Of a stretch of DNA of 64,000 nucleotides, positions 51,705 through 61,801 are shown piece after piece. Numbering within the stretch: position 1 is the stretch's first letter; each line of letters starts with the position of its first letter. A program made the translations under genes and the position numbers. This stretch comes from Dillenia suffruticosa (Eukaryota > Streptophyta > Magnoliopsida > Dilleniales > Dilleniaceae), in the NCBI GenBank assembly GCA_033439265.1, contig JAVTVX010000029.1, positions 1,867,501 through 1,931,500 on the forward strand, in the 5' to 3' direction. The notes under the pieces are model-generated. The model did not search any database. It saw nothing but the letters and a program-made list of their open reading frames with translations, and was not told the DNA's origin.

Positions 51705-52190
51705 TAGTAACCGTTCTCTGATTTCTTTGCAAGTGATTATGCACTTTTTCCCAATAGAGTAATGCTCTTTGGGCCGTAGAATTTAATGTCAAAATTTACA
51801 AAGTTGAATGTGGCATGATTTTAGTGGATGCCATTGTTCATAAAAGGTGGCATTGGTAAGGTTTCTCCTTTAATTTCGATTCCCAAGCTGCAGTTATTAT
51901 TTTTTGTTGAAATGGATCCACCCTTTTGTTTATCTGAACTTTTTCATTTTTCTTTTTCTATTATTTTTCCTGTAAGATGTTTGTTTGATTTCAAGACATG
52001 CTACTATGTTCTTCTGGGGTAGCTTTTCATCCACGAAGTTTGGTTGCTTCATTGTATCTAGGTTGAAACAAGCTACATTCAAACATATACTAGGATCTCA
52101 GTGTTTTCTTTTTTTCTTTGGCAACATATCTGTCATATTGATGTTTGAAATTGGCTTTATTTTATAATGTTCATAACCATCAATAGGCAG

Positions 52191-53930
52191 GTCAGCATTT
52201 TTCAGGATGGAAACTGAAACGGGGGTGTATGTTTGTTGCTTCTGTTGCACTCAGGGAAATTAGCTTTCATCCGCAAGTTGCATATGCCATGGATGGTGAG
52301 TGGAATTTCTGTCTGCTGACCAACATCATCAACCTCTACTACACATTCATATAAATAAACTTTGTAAACGTGTAGTTGATCGGCCTTTTCTTTTTCTTAA
52401 ACAAATAACTCAAGCCAAGTCTAGTCTATGATGCCATTATAATACCAAAGCTGACTTCATGATGCAGGTTTCGATATTTTGGCAAAAGATCATGAAGAAG
52501 ATTCTGGTGCTTCGGATTTGATAAATCGCGTACAGGCCTTCTGGGAAATTGCAAGGAATTATTGGCTCCCTTGTTTGTTAGTATTTCTAGTGGCAACATC
52601 TTGAATAATCCTATTATCCTTGCAGCGAAAGTTACTCTTTTTCTCATTGGCACAAGGCCTTCTCCTTTTCGGTATATGTTGTGGTTGAAAAGGTCGGAGA
52701 ATTTTTGCTTTCCTAATTTATGTTTTGAGAGCTCACAATTTAGCAGAAGTACTTGTCATATGTGTAGCTTCTTGATATTACCACGACAACTATACTCTGC
52801 CTTCCTCTGAAGGCCGAAAACTTGGTGCCTGATACTTGCCATAAAAACACACTAAAAACCTCCAACTTACTTGACTGTAAATAATCTGTTTTGTTCCTAT
52901 TCTTGATGTTGTCTTGAATTAGCTATAACTCAGTGATTTCGATTTGAACTGATATTAGTAGTATCTTCTGGTATTTCATAAATACTTCTTTCAATGTTCA
53001 GTCAAGTTCTTAACTTCATTATTCCTATACTTGCAGATGTGCAATCAATCTCTTGTGGAGATGCTACACTTCTTTCAAAAGGTTTGTGTGTAAAACTTTT
53101 ATAATATCTCTCAGGTCTTTGATGCCGTATTTTGTTTAACCAAAATTCTCCTGCCATTTCATATTTCTTGCAAGTCATTCATTGTTGTTGCTCTGTTAGG
53201 CAGTAGTTGTCTGGAGCTGGTGTGAGTTAACATTGGTGGTTTAGTTCCTAGTTTTGAACTCTTCATGCATGTAATTCTCAAAATTAGAAGCATAGTGGAA
53301 TTCTGTGATGGTAAAATATGAAGACCAGACAATCCCATGAACTTAAAGTTCTGACATTGCATGTTTGCTTGTTAGATTGATAATCCGCCTCCCCACTGAT
53401 CTCTTCTTCAACCATCTAGAATTTTGTCTATGATTTCCTTGATGATGGAAAACAGGCTTTACCTGATTTCCCCCATAATTTTTCATTTCCTATTAATGCT
53501 TTGTGTGTTTTTGTTTCATTTACTGCATTTGGTATCTTAAGATTCAATTGACTAGAAAAAGCTGTTTGACCAACCCATGCGGTTTCTCTCTTTCTCCGCA
53601 GCCAGTATAGGCAAAGAAAGTTGAAGTTGAAGATTACAAACTTCTATTTCTCGCAAGAGTTGAACTGAAAGATCAACAGTTCATACTTATTGGAATTGTT
53701 GGCAACTTGGTGGGGTGGCTTTTAGCGATAGATTTAGCGACGGAAAAAATCAGTCGTTGATATGTTTCAGCGACGGATTTCTTACTTTTAGCGATGGATT
53801 TTTCCGTCACCGATGACGTGTTTTCTAATAGTGGTTGGTTTTGCCATCATCACCGCTTCATACTTTTCGAGGTGCACTTGACATAATTAGGAAACCAACT
53901 CTAAAATTAAGTAAAGATCTCAAAGGTATG
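52191..53930 (+). pseudogene. 5'-truncated, disrupted copy of the 44.7-kb gene
   Basis: Counterparts of exons 2-5 are present at 52191-52295, from 52468, around 53037-53082 and from 53602. Exon 1, with the start codon and promoter, lies outside the duplicated unit and is absent. In the third exon one G is lost in ACATCTTGAATAAT, giving an immediate stop near 52602. The last exon has TAG (53608) where the parent has TAC, and is then interrupted by a CACTA-like insertion. The parent stop codon is also changed. It cannot encode the full protein. Confidence 0.92.
53717..53833. mobile_element. CACTA-like non-autonomous insertion (MITE fragment)
   Basis: About 120 bases interrupt the sequence GGCAAC-TGG-TTTTGCC that is continuous in unit A (47254-47272). 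The right end is TTTTCTAATAGTG, the reverse complement of CACTATTAGAAAA, a typical CACTA (En/Spm) terminus. Inside are several TTTAGCGACGGA-type subterminal repeats and an inverted one near 53808. The left terminus is missing or eroded. Too small to encode anything. Confidence 0.75.
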
Positions 53931-54086
53931 CCAAATTGTAAGCAAATCTAATTACAAGCTGTACTTATTGGCATTCCAATAATCTCAGAATGCCATGTCT
54001 TGAATCGGAGGTTCTTCCCAAAGTAAGAGGCTGGTCACATGCAGGGACTTCATTTTCTGAAACTGCTTATATTTGATGCTTGAATC

Positions 54087-56090
54087 TTATGCAAGGAGAG
54101 TGTAGTCTGCTCCATCATACGAAGTGAGATCTGTGGAAGGACCACAAAACATGCCACCCCATTGAGGGAAGTATATGAGAGTAATGGCTTGCGTACATAC
54201 AATCATCATGAGTCCCATGAGAGAAATGCCTGCCTGCCTTGAAAACTTAGAGCCTGAAAACAGAAGCATCTGTGCAATCACTGCTCCCACTGCTCCTCCA
54301 CTTCCAGTCATCCCAGATATTACTCCGAGTGACCTGCACATGTAATTTTTTTTTTTCTCAATTATCATAATCAAGAGACTTTCAAGTTAAATGAACCCTT
54401 ATGTTTGTTTAGTTCAACATAATTACCAAATGTTTTTTGTCATGCTCATGACTAAATGGCTCCCATGGGGCATGTGGATAAATATTCGAACGATGCGTGG
54501 ACATGATGTTTTACCATTTGATAACCGGCTACTCCCCATAAAAGGTGTTTCAGTGTTGGGGAATTGGTGCCACTCATGGCCTTAATGCATTTTAAGACTG
54601 TGTTGGCAAAGCCAACCCATAAATAGGGCTTCACAGACATTTGAATCAGATTAATCGAAATATAATTTTGAATATCTGATAAACAAAAAAAAAATGGATT
54701 CTCTATATTTTTGTAAATATTGATGTTGATTAAAATTTTAAATATATCATTAAAAATTTAAAATTTGAATTATTATTAAAATTTTTTACGATATTATTTA
54801 CCCCTCTACGGCCTCCTGCCTTAATTTACCATCACAAATGACCTCTACGAAGGACAAAAGAAAAAGCTTGGCAAAGCATGACACAAAACTGAAATGCAGC
54901 GCGAAACAGACAAAGCAAAAAGGAAAAATTCCATTTCTCTTCTCAATTCTCACTAACCTTTTTGAAACGAAAGGAACCACACCAAAGGTCAGGCCAGCCG
55001 CTGCTTGTACAAAGAATGAGAAACCAAACATCACCAACATCGAACTCAACAGTGAATTGACCCGACCAAGCAAAGCACAAAGCAACCCAGCCACCATCTG
55101 CACAGCCCACAAGCCCCATAGCCTTCCTCTCATCCCAAACCTCTCCCCCATCCAATCCGAAAACCACCCGCCCACGGGCCGGGACACCAAGTTTGCCAGC
55201 CCGAATGTTGCTGCCACCGCTCCGGCAACCTGAATATCCAACCTGAACCTGTTATAAAAGTACTGAGCTATAATGTTATCTATAGTCAACTCAACTCCGA
55301 AACAACACCCATATATCAACCCGAGTATCCACCCTCTATAATTCTTCAACCCATCTAGTACTTCCAATAGTTGACCTGTTTTTGGCCCTTTTCGGGGCCC
55401 TTTAACGGGTCTATAGTATATTTCATCTGGGGTGTCTTGCCCGCATATTAGGACTAGCAGCGCAGTTAAAACTTGAAGCGTCGCCGGAAAAAACAATGTG
55501 ATCCTCCACGCCGTGGACGGTAGGAAGCCGGAATTGACAATGAGAGTGTAAACCAAGGGTAAGATCAGTTGGGTCACGCCAGAGCCCGTGTTGGCCCAGC
55601 CTGCAGAGAATGCGTTGGCGAGCCCGACGATCCGGCCCGAGAACATAGAGCTTATCCAAAACTGGTTGGCCACGAAATTGGCAAGAGAAAGCCCAACAAG
55701 AAAGCGAAAAAGTGTAAAAGATTGAGGAGAGGATATGAAGGGTGCCATGAAGAGAACAGACGCTGTGAGGAGAGAGACTGCGGCCGAAGTGAGTCGCGGG
55801 CCGAAAAGGTCGCAGGCTGGGCCCATGGCGAGGCGGGAGAAAATGGAGCCAAGGAAAGTGACGGAGCCGGCATGGCTAATGTCAGCATCGGTTAAATTAA
55901 GGTCGTCACGAATAACAGGAAGAAGAGAGGCCACTGCAAAGGTGGAGAAGCAGCAAGAGAAGAGAGAGAACCATGCAAGATGAAATGACAGCATGTGAGG
56001 TGGCGCCACCGAGAATGGGCGGAATTCGGTGGCCTTGTGGTCGGAGTCCACTTGGACGGTGAAGGGTTGTTTTGCGGAGGGAGTTTCCAT
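54087..56090 (-). CDS. NRT2.7: High-affinity nitrate transporter NRT2.7-type, copy B
   Basis: Two exons: 56090-54958 and 54333-54087, same junction as copy A, 459 residues. The whole frame is open and all family motifs of copy A are kept. By eye about 37 residues differ, plus one codon missing near the N-terminus. Nine of the differences fall in about 30 residues of the central cytosolic loop (after GQDTPD, roughly 223-253), so the membrane core is the better-conserved part. This fits continued selection on a working transporter. Its proximal upstream flank (to about 56268) resembles that of copy A, but Ty1/copia-derived sequence begins immediately beyond. Function as a vacuolar nitrate transporter is inferred from the family; divergence in expression is likely but unproven. 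Confidence 0.92.
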
Positions 56091-56264
56091 TTTTTCTGTT
56101 CTGGTTCAGTAAATGATGTGAATCCAATATATATGTTTTCGAAGGTGGTACAATCGGGTTGGTGTGGTGTATAATGTATCACTATTATATTTTTATTAAT
56201 ATTTAATTAAATATTTATTTATCACATAAAATTCAATTCATTTTATCCATCTTTTTTAAAACAA

Positions 56265-57000
56265 TTCTCTGATGAGTGACTTGATAAACAAATTTGTTCA
56301 ATTCTTCCTTGATCGGATTTGTTATATATCGATTTCATCATTTTTCTGAAAATCATATGTGAAAAAAAATTTTAGTAAAATATATTAAATTCTTTCTCTT
56401 TTAATATATTCTCTCTTTAAATGTACAATACTGGTAGCATTATTTTTAAATACTACTGTAGAAAAATCTTTCTTAGAGGATAGCCCGTTGTTTTTTTAGA
56501 TATAATGAATCATTGACTATAATCAAATAAATTCTCAACTTGTTTCATGAATAGTTATGATATTGACATGATTTGAAGAATGGCAACCGTATGTTGTTTT
56601 ATAGATCGCCATGGTATAGTAATACCGTCATTAAATATATATCCCGTTTGAGATCATGGTTTATGTGGATCATATAAGAATCTAACATCCGTATATCCAA
56701 TCATCACTAGTTTAAAATTATTAGAATAGAATAAGCTAAGATCAACTATTTCTTAAAAATATCAAAAAATATGTTTGATCCCATTCCGATGTCGTCATGC
56801 AGGAGAATAACTAAATCTTGTTAATATATTCACAACAAATGATATATTAGATCTTTTACAATTAGCAAAGATATCCAAGTGTTCTAATGACACTGAAGTA
56901 TCATACTTCAAAATCTAGAAGTTTTTCATGTTTCTCTATTGGTTTGAAAGAATCTTTGTCAATATCAAGCGGGGTATTTACATAAAAGAAAAGATCTAAA
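56265..57000 (-). mobile_element. Degenerate Ty1/copia retrotransposon fragment (RT end to RNase H)
   Basis: Read on the minus strand, this stretch gives, with several stops and frame changes, the end of a copia reverse transcriptase followed by the RNase H domain. It includes recognisable HWNGIKHI-like, YTDVRFLYDPHK-like and SQTGYIF patterns and the HLK tail block. No LTRs, integrase or gag are seen. It lies about 180-900 bases upstream of the NRT2.7 copy B start and has no counterpart in unit A. It is inactive. Confidence 0.85.
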
Positions 57001-59266
57001 GTCAAGTTAATCAAATATTTCCTAAATATATAAAATTAAAAAAAAAATTTATCTTCTATAAGTTGGCATATATTAAATATGTTTGATATTAAATATTTCA
57101 TGGACATCTATCTAAATTTTCTAAAGTTTATAACAAATTTTAAATTTTTTAAAATATTTTTACAAGTAAAATAATTTAAAAAGATTATATAAAGATCGAT
57201 TATAACATAAAATTCGACCCATTTAAGTATAGGAGCGTCTCCTCCGGTGGTTCTGATGTTCACCGGTTAGCATGAAAAGAAGGTGGTGGGAACCAACTTG
57301 CAGCTCTCTAATGGAGATTGGAGGGCCGAGTGGCAGGGAAAGAAAGGTTGGGGACAACTCTGTAGCTCTCTGATAGAGATAGGAGCCAACCACTTTGAGG
57401 GGGGTTTCACTTAATTAGGTGTTGAACTTAATCTATTAAGTGTAATATAAAGTTAATGTATACAATTAAATACATGCTCTTAATAATTTGAATAATTCAA
57501 TGTTTGCATAAAAATAGTGAATATTCTTTGTGTTATTTATATGTAACAAAGTCTAATCGGTGACTGAACACTAATACCTCTTAAATAATATCTCGAATTT
57601 AAATCTTATATATGAATTAAAAAAACATGCGTTAGGAAAGATTTATCTTTTAATAATCTAATTCGATTTAAATCAAATTTAGTCGACTACAACGTAATTT
57701 TTAGAGCACGACAGTTAATCCCAAAAATTGGCATATATTCCTTGAGAAAAATGCCATGGCATCCAACAATCGCAGATCTCTCTCTCTCTCTTTAGAGAAA
57801 AGAATATGACCCTCTCTTGAAAATTAACTTATTTTAAATTATTAATATAATAAATTAAATATTTTATTAAAAATTTAATTTCTATTTGAAAAAATCTTTA
57901 TTTTTCAAAAATTACTCTAATTAAAAATATTATAAAATAAAAATAAAATAAAATAAATCGAAAAAAGTTGATATTTCTTGAACTTTATAAAAAAAAAAAG
58001 AAGAAAATCATTTACATCAGACATGGTATTCCCAAAAAAAAATTATATTTATTTGATCTTAGCTTACATCAAAACTTCTTGTGTCAAAATTTTTTGGGTC
58101 AAATATAAATAATCCTGAAACATGGGTTCGTTATTCTCATATTTAGTACGTAGACTAAGATTTACAAGTTTGATAAATAACAATATTTTCTTTTTTTTTT
58201 AATAAACTATAGGTATTCGGTAATTAGTTGCATTCTGATTAAATTTGATTCGAATCGGAATGAATTCTTAAGGGGTATATATTTTTTTATATCTATTTTT
58301 TTTAATAAAATTAAAATTTAAAATTTTATTTAAGAGTCAATAGTATCAGCCACCGAATCAATTAGCCACCGATAATAACATTGTATCCTTCACAAGAGGT
58401 AATATATCTTTGCTAGTAATGGATGTTGGAATTTAGGTCATAAATATAAGGGCAGACTTGAAATGGACAATATTACCCTCATGACTGGGACGTCCTCCGG
58501 TTGGCGTTGTCCTTTTGTGGGGATAGAAAAGGGGCAAATTTTAAAAGCTGAATCATCAGACTTTCCTAAAATTTTTGTAAAAAAGTATATATTATATTTT
58601 AAGAAGTATTATTTTTGTAAAAAAAAATAAATGATATTTTTAGAAATCAAATAAAAGGCAAATAAGGTAGTTAATTCTTTAAATTTTCAATTTTTCAAAT
58701 ATATTATATTTTAAGAAAAATTAAATTTTGACTGTCATAAAAAAAATTTCAAAAATTATTATTGTATTCGACGATTATTATTTTTTATAAAATAAAAAGA
58801 TAAATTGATCGAAGATTATTAAAACCGATAACATTTTGTAAGTACAATGGTAAGACTAAAACTATTTTTTATTTTCACAATGTGATTTTCTCGTATCGAT
58901 TGATATCCGTTTGCATGTAATCTAACCTCACACGTCGCCCTTCTTCCCTAATTAGATATCGGATTTGAGGTATAAATATTATCCTTAAAATAAATCTATC
59001 CCATAACTCCATCAAGATGTCAAGAGTAGTAACTCTTTTTTTGTTTCTGATAGACCCTAAATTATTAAGATTAAGTTTCAGTTGATTGTAGTTGGATTAT
59101 TTCCCGCCATACTAACATGGGGATGCATGGCTTTTCAAACCGGAAATATTTTTGACTAAACTGCCCTTGCCGCGCCGCGTGGATTAGCTCATTCGCTTCC
59201 AGACATTAAACCTTTGCGGAGATAGAAGATTGGATCCGCAAAAGCCACAACCTTGTTCTGTTGGGC
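57001..59266. other. Remainder of unit B flank and spacer to the PPR gene
   Basis: From about 57150 to 58770 the sequence again parallels the flank of NRT2.7 copy A. From 58770 to 59266 it is unique and includes the upstream region of the PPR gene. AT-rich, no gene. Confidence 0.55.
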
Positions 59267-61645
59267 ATGAGCTTTTATAAACAATTCATTTCGATTGAAT
59301 TTAGGTTCTTTTACCGGCATTACCAAACGCATGGGAAATTTTTGTCACTCTCTTCCAGGTCTCTCTCTCATTTGTGCTCATCAACTACCTTAACACACAC
59401 GCAAAATATAAGGAGTGCCATTAGAAGTCTCTCTCTCACTGACCCAAAAACTCAGTCCCAAGCTTATGTAGAAACTTGTATTTATCTTCTGAAAATTTTC
59501 TCAGCCCGTAGTTGGATTCCTGAAGGATGTGTCCTTCATGCCCATTTGATCAAAATGGGTATTTTAAATAATAAACATGTGGCTCTCAAATTGCTTCTAA
59601 TGTATTGGAATGTTCGAAGATATGTGGAAGTTGACGAGTTGGTGAAGGACTTTAATGGGTTTGATCTTGTTGCCTATAATTGTTTAATTTTTGCTAATGT
59701 TGAGCGGGGAAATCTGGAAAAAGCCTGTATTTTATTCGACGAAATGCCTGAGAAGAATGAGGTTTCTTGGACTGCAATCATTTCAGGGCTTATGAAACAC
59801 GGGAGGGTTGAGGAAGCAATTTGGTATTTTGAGAGAAACCCATTTCAGAATTTGATCTCTTGGACCGCAGCGATAAGTGGCTTAGTTCAGAATGGACTAA
59901 GTTTGAAGGCTTTGAAGTTTTTTGTCCGTATGCTTGCTTCTGGGTTCATGCCAAATGATGTGACTTTCACTTCTGTTCTAAGAGCTTCTAGAGCTTTGGG
60001 AGATATTGGGTTGGGCATGAGTATTTTGGGGCTGATTGTTAAGATTGGTTTTGAGAATCATGTTTCTGTTTTGAATTCTTTGATCACTTTAAATTTGAGG
60101 CTGGGAGAAGTTGATTTGGCGAGGAAAATCTTTGATCAGATGGAAGAGAGAGATGTTGTTTCTTGGACTGCAATTTTGGATGTGTATGTTGAGCTAGGCA
60201 ACTTGAGAGAAGCACGGAGAATCTTTGATATGATGCCTGAAAGAAATGAAGTTTCATGGAGTGCAATGATAGCCAGATATAATCAAAGCGGTCATGGTGA
60301 AGAAGCGGTAAAACTTTTCTGTCAGATGTTGAGAGAAGGATTCAAACCAAATATCTCTTGTATTTCTGCTGTTTTCAGTGCATTAGCAAAACTTGAGGAT
60401 TTAAAAACCGGAATGAGTGTTCATGGATATGTAGTGAAAATTGGAAGTGAAAAGAATATATATGTCAGTAGCTCTCTGATTGACTTGTACTGTAAATGTG
60501 CAGAAGCTGATGATGGACGGAAAGTCTTTGACTCGATTTTGGAGAAAAATGTCGTGGCTTGGAATTCAATGGTTGGCGGGTACTGTCAGAATGGCAAAAT
60601 GGAAGAAGCACTGGTATTGTTTCAACAAATCCCAAAAAAGAACAATGTCTCTTGGAACACTATAATTGCTGGCTATTTACAAAATGATCAATGTGATAAG
60701 GTATTTGAAATTTTCAATGGGATGCTTTCTTTTGGGGAGAGCCCAAGCGCCTCCACCTTCTGTAGTGTTCTCTGTGCTTGTGCAACAATGGCATGGTTGG
60801 AGAAAGGAAAAATATTGCATGGAAAAACCATCAAACGTGGGGTTCAGTATGATATTTATGTTGGAACTGCACTTACTGACATGTATGCAAAATCTGGGGA
60901 TATAAATAGCGCTAGGGAGATCTTCAACAGAATGCCGGAGAAAAATGAAATATGTTGGACAGTCATGATTCAGGGACTTGCTGAAAATGGATTCGCGGGG
61001 GAGTCTCTTATGATGTTCGAAGAAATGGAAAGATCTACTGCTGTTGCTCCTAATGAGTTGATGCTTTTAGCAGTCCTGTTTGCATGTTCTCATTGTGGAC
61101 TAGTGGATAGAGGGCTCTCATACTTCAATTCCATGGAGAAAATTTATGGTATAAAACCAATGGAGACACATGTCACCTGCGTGGTGGATTTACTTTCTCG
61201 ATCAGGAAGGCTTTCTCAGGCAGAAGAATTTATCAATAGTATGCCGATTCAGCCAGAATCTAATGCATGGGCGGCTCTCTTAAGCGGATGTTTCACTCAC
61301 AAAAATGAAGAAATTGCGGAAAGGACAGCTATAAAACTCTGGGATCTGGCAGATAACAACTCTGCACCTTATGTTTTATTGTCAAATATTAATGCTTTTG
61401 CTGGGAAATGGATTGATGTTTCCAATATTCGACAGACAATGAGAGATAGGGGACTGAAAAAATTTGGAGGGAACAGTTGGATTGAGGTGAAAGAGCTGGT
61501 TCATTGCTTTTATTCTGGTGACAGATCTCATCCTCAATCAACTAGAATTTATGAGCTTTTAGACTTGTTGTGGAGTGACATGTTAAATTTTTCGGACTCG
61601 TACTCAAAATTTAAGACACGGTCAGATGAGTGTAAAATGTTTTGA
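59267..61645 (+). CDS. PLS-class pentatricopeptide repeat protein with E/E+ domains
   Basis: A single uninterrupted frame of 792 residues from ATG at 59267. A Ser/Arg-rich N-terminus with few acidic residues suggests import into mitochondria or plastids. Degenerate PPR units run from about residue 120 to 660, with typical phrases such as NEVSWTAIISGL, RDVVSWTAILDVY and VYVGTALTDMYAKSGD. The tail from about 663 to 765 is an E/E+ region (WIEVKELVHCFYSGDRSHP). There is no DYW domain, so any C-to-U editing would need a partner deaminase. Absence of introns is normal for this family. PLS-class members bind specific organelle RNAs; the target cannot be read from sequence here. Downstream, the coiled-coil gene converges, its stop only 157 bases away. 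Confidence 0.92.
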   Translation: MSFYKQFISIEFRFFYRHYQTHGKFLSLSSRSLSHLCSSTTLTHTQNIRSAIRSLSLTDPKTQSQAYVETCIYLLKIFSARSWIPEGCVLHAHLIKMGILNNKHVALKLLLMYWNVRRYVEVDELVKDFNGFDLVAYNCLIFANVERGNLEKACILFDEMPEKNEVSWTAIISGLMKHGRVEEAIWYFERNPFQNLISWTAAISGLVQNGLSLKALKFFVRMLASGFMPNDVTFTSVLRASRALGDIGLGMSILGLIVKIGFENHVSVLNSLITLNLRLGEVDLARKIFDQMEERDVVSWTAILDVYVELGNLREARRIFDMMPERNEVSWSAMIARYNQSGHGEEAVKLFCQMLREGFKPNISCISAVFSALAKLEDLKTGMSVHGYVVKIGSEKNIYVSSSLIDLYCKCAEADDGRKVFDSILEKNVVAWNSMVGGYCQNGKMEEALVLFQQIPKKNNVSWNTIIAGYLQNDQCDKVFEIFNGMLSFGESPSASTFCSVLCACATMAWLEKGKILHGKTIKRGVQYDIYVGTALTDMYAKSGDINSAREIFNRMPEKNEICWTVMIQGLAENGFAGESLMMFEEMERSTAVAPNELMLLAVLFACSHCGLVDRGLSYFNSMEKIYGIKPMETHVTCVVDLLSRSGRLSQAEEFINSMPIQPESNAWAALLSGCFTHKNEEIAERTAIKLWDLADNNSAPYVLLSNINAFAGKWIDVSNIRQTMRDRGLKKFGGNSWIEVKELVHCFYSGDRSHPQSTRIYELLDLLWSDMLNFSDSYSKFKTRSDECKMF

Positions 61646-61801
61646 GCTTTTGGATTGAGACGAATTTATTTATTTATCTTTTTCCATTTTCGGGAGCAAA
61701 ATTGCTTCCTTAACAGGATCTGGGGTACATTGACAACACTTAACTGACATGCTACAAGCTATACAGAGTACAGGAGGCAGAAAATTGATTCTTGTTGTGT
61801 T
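61646..61801. other. Short convergent spacer
   Basis: Only 156 bases separate the stop codons of the PPR gene and the minus-strand coiled-coil gene, so their 3'UTRs probably overlap. Confidence 0.6.

Larger units (their letters stand above)
51705..58770. repeat. Tandem segmental duplication, unit B
   Basis: Begins with TAGTAACCGTTCTCTGATT at 51705 and follows unit A in the same order and orientation to about 58770. It is longer than unit A because of a CACTA-like insertion (near 53717) and a Ty1/copia-derived block (about 56270-57150). Coding sequence of the nitrate transporters is roughly 92% identical at protein level between units, so the duplication is not very recent. Exact ends need alignment. 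Confidence 0.9.
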
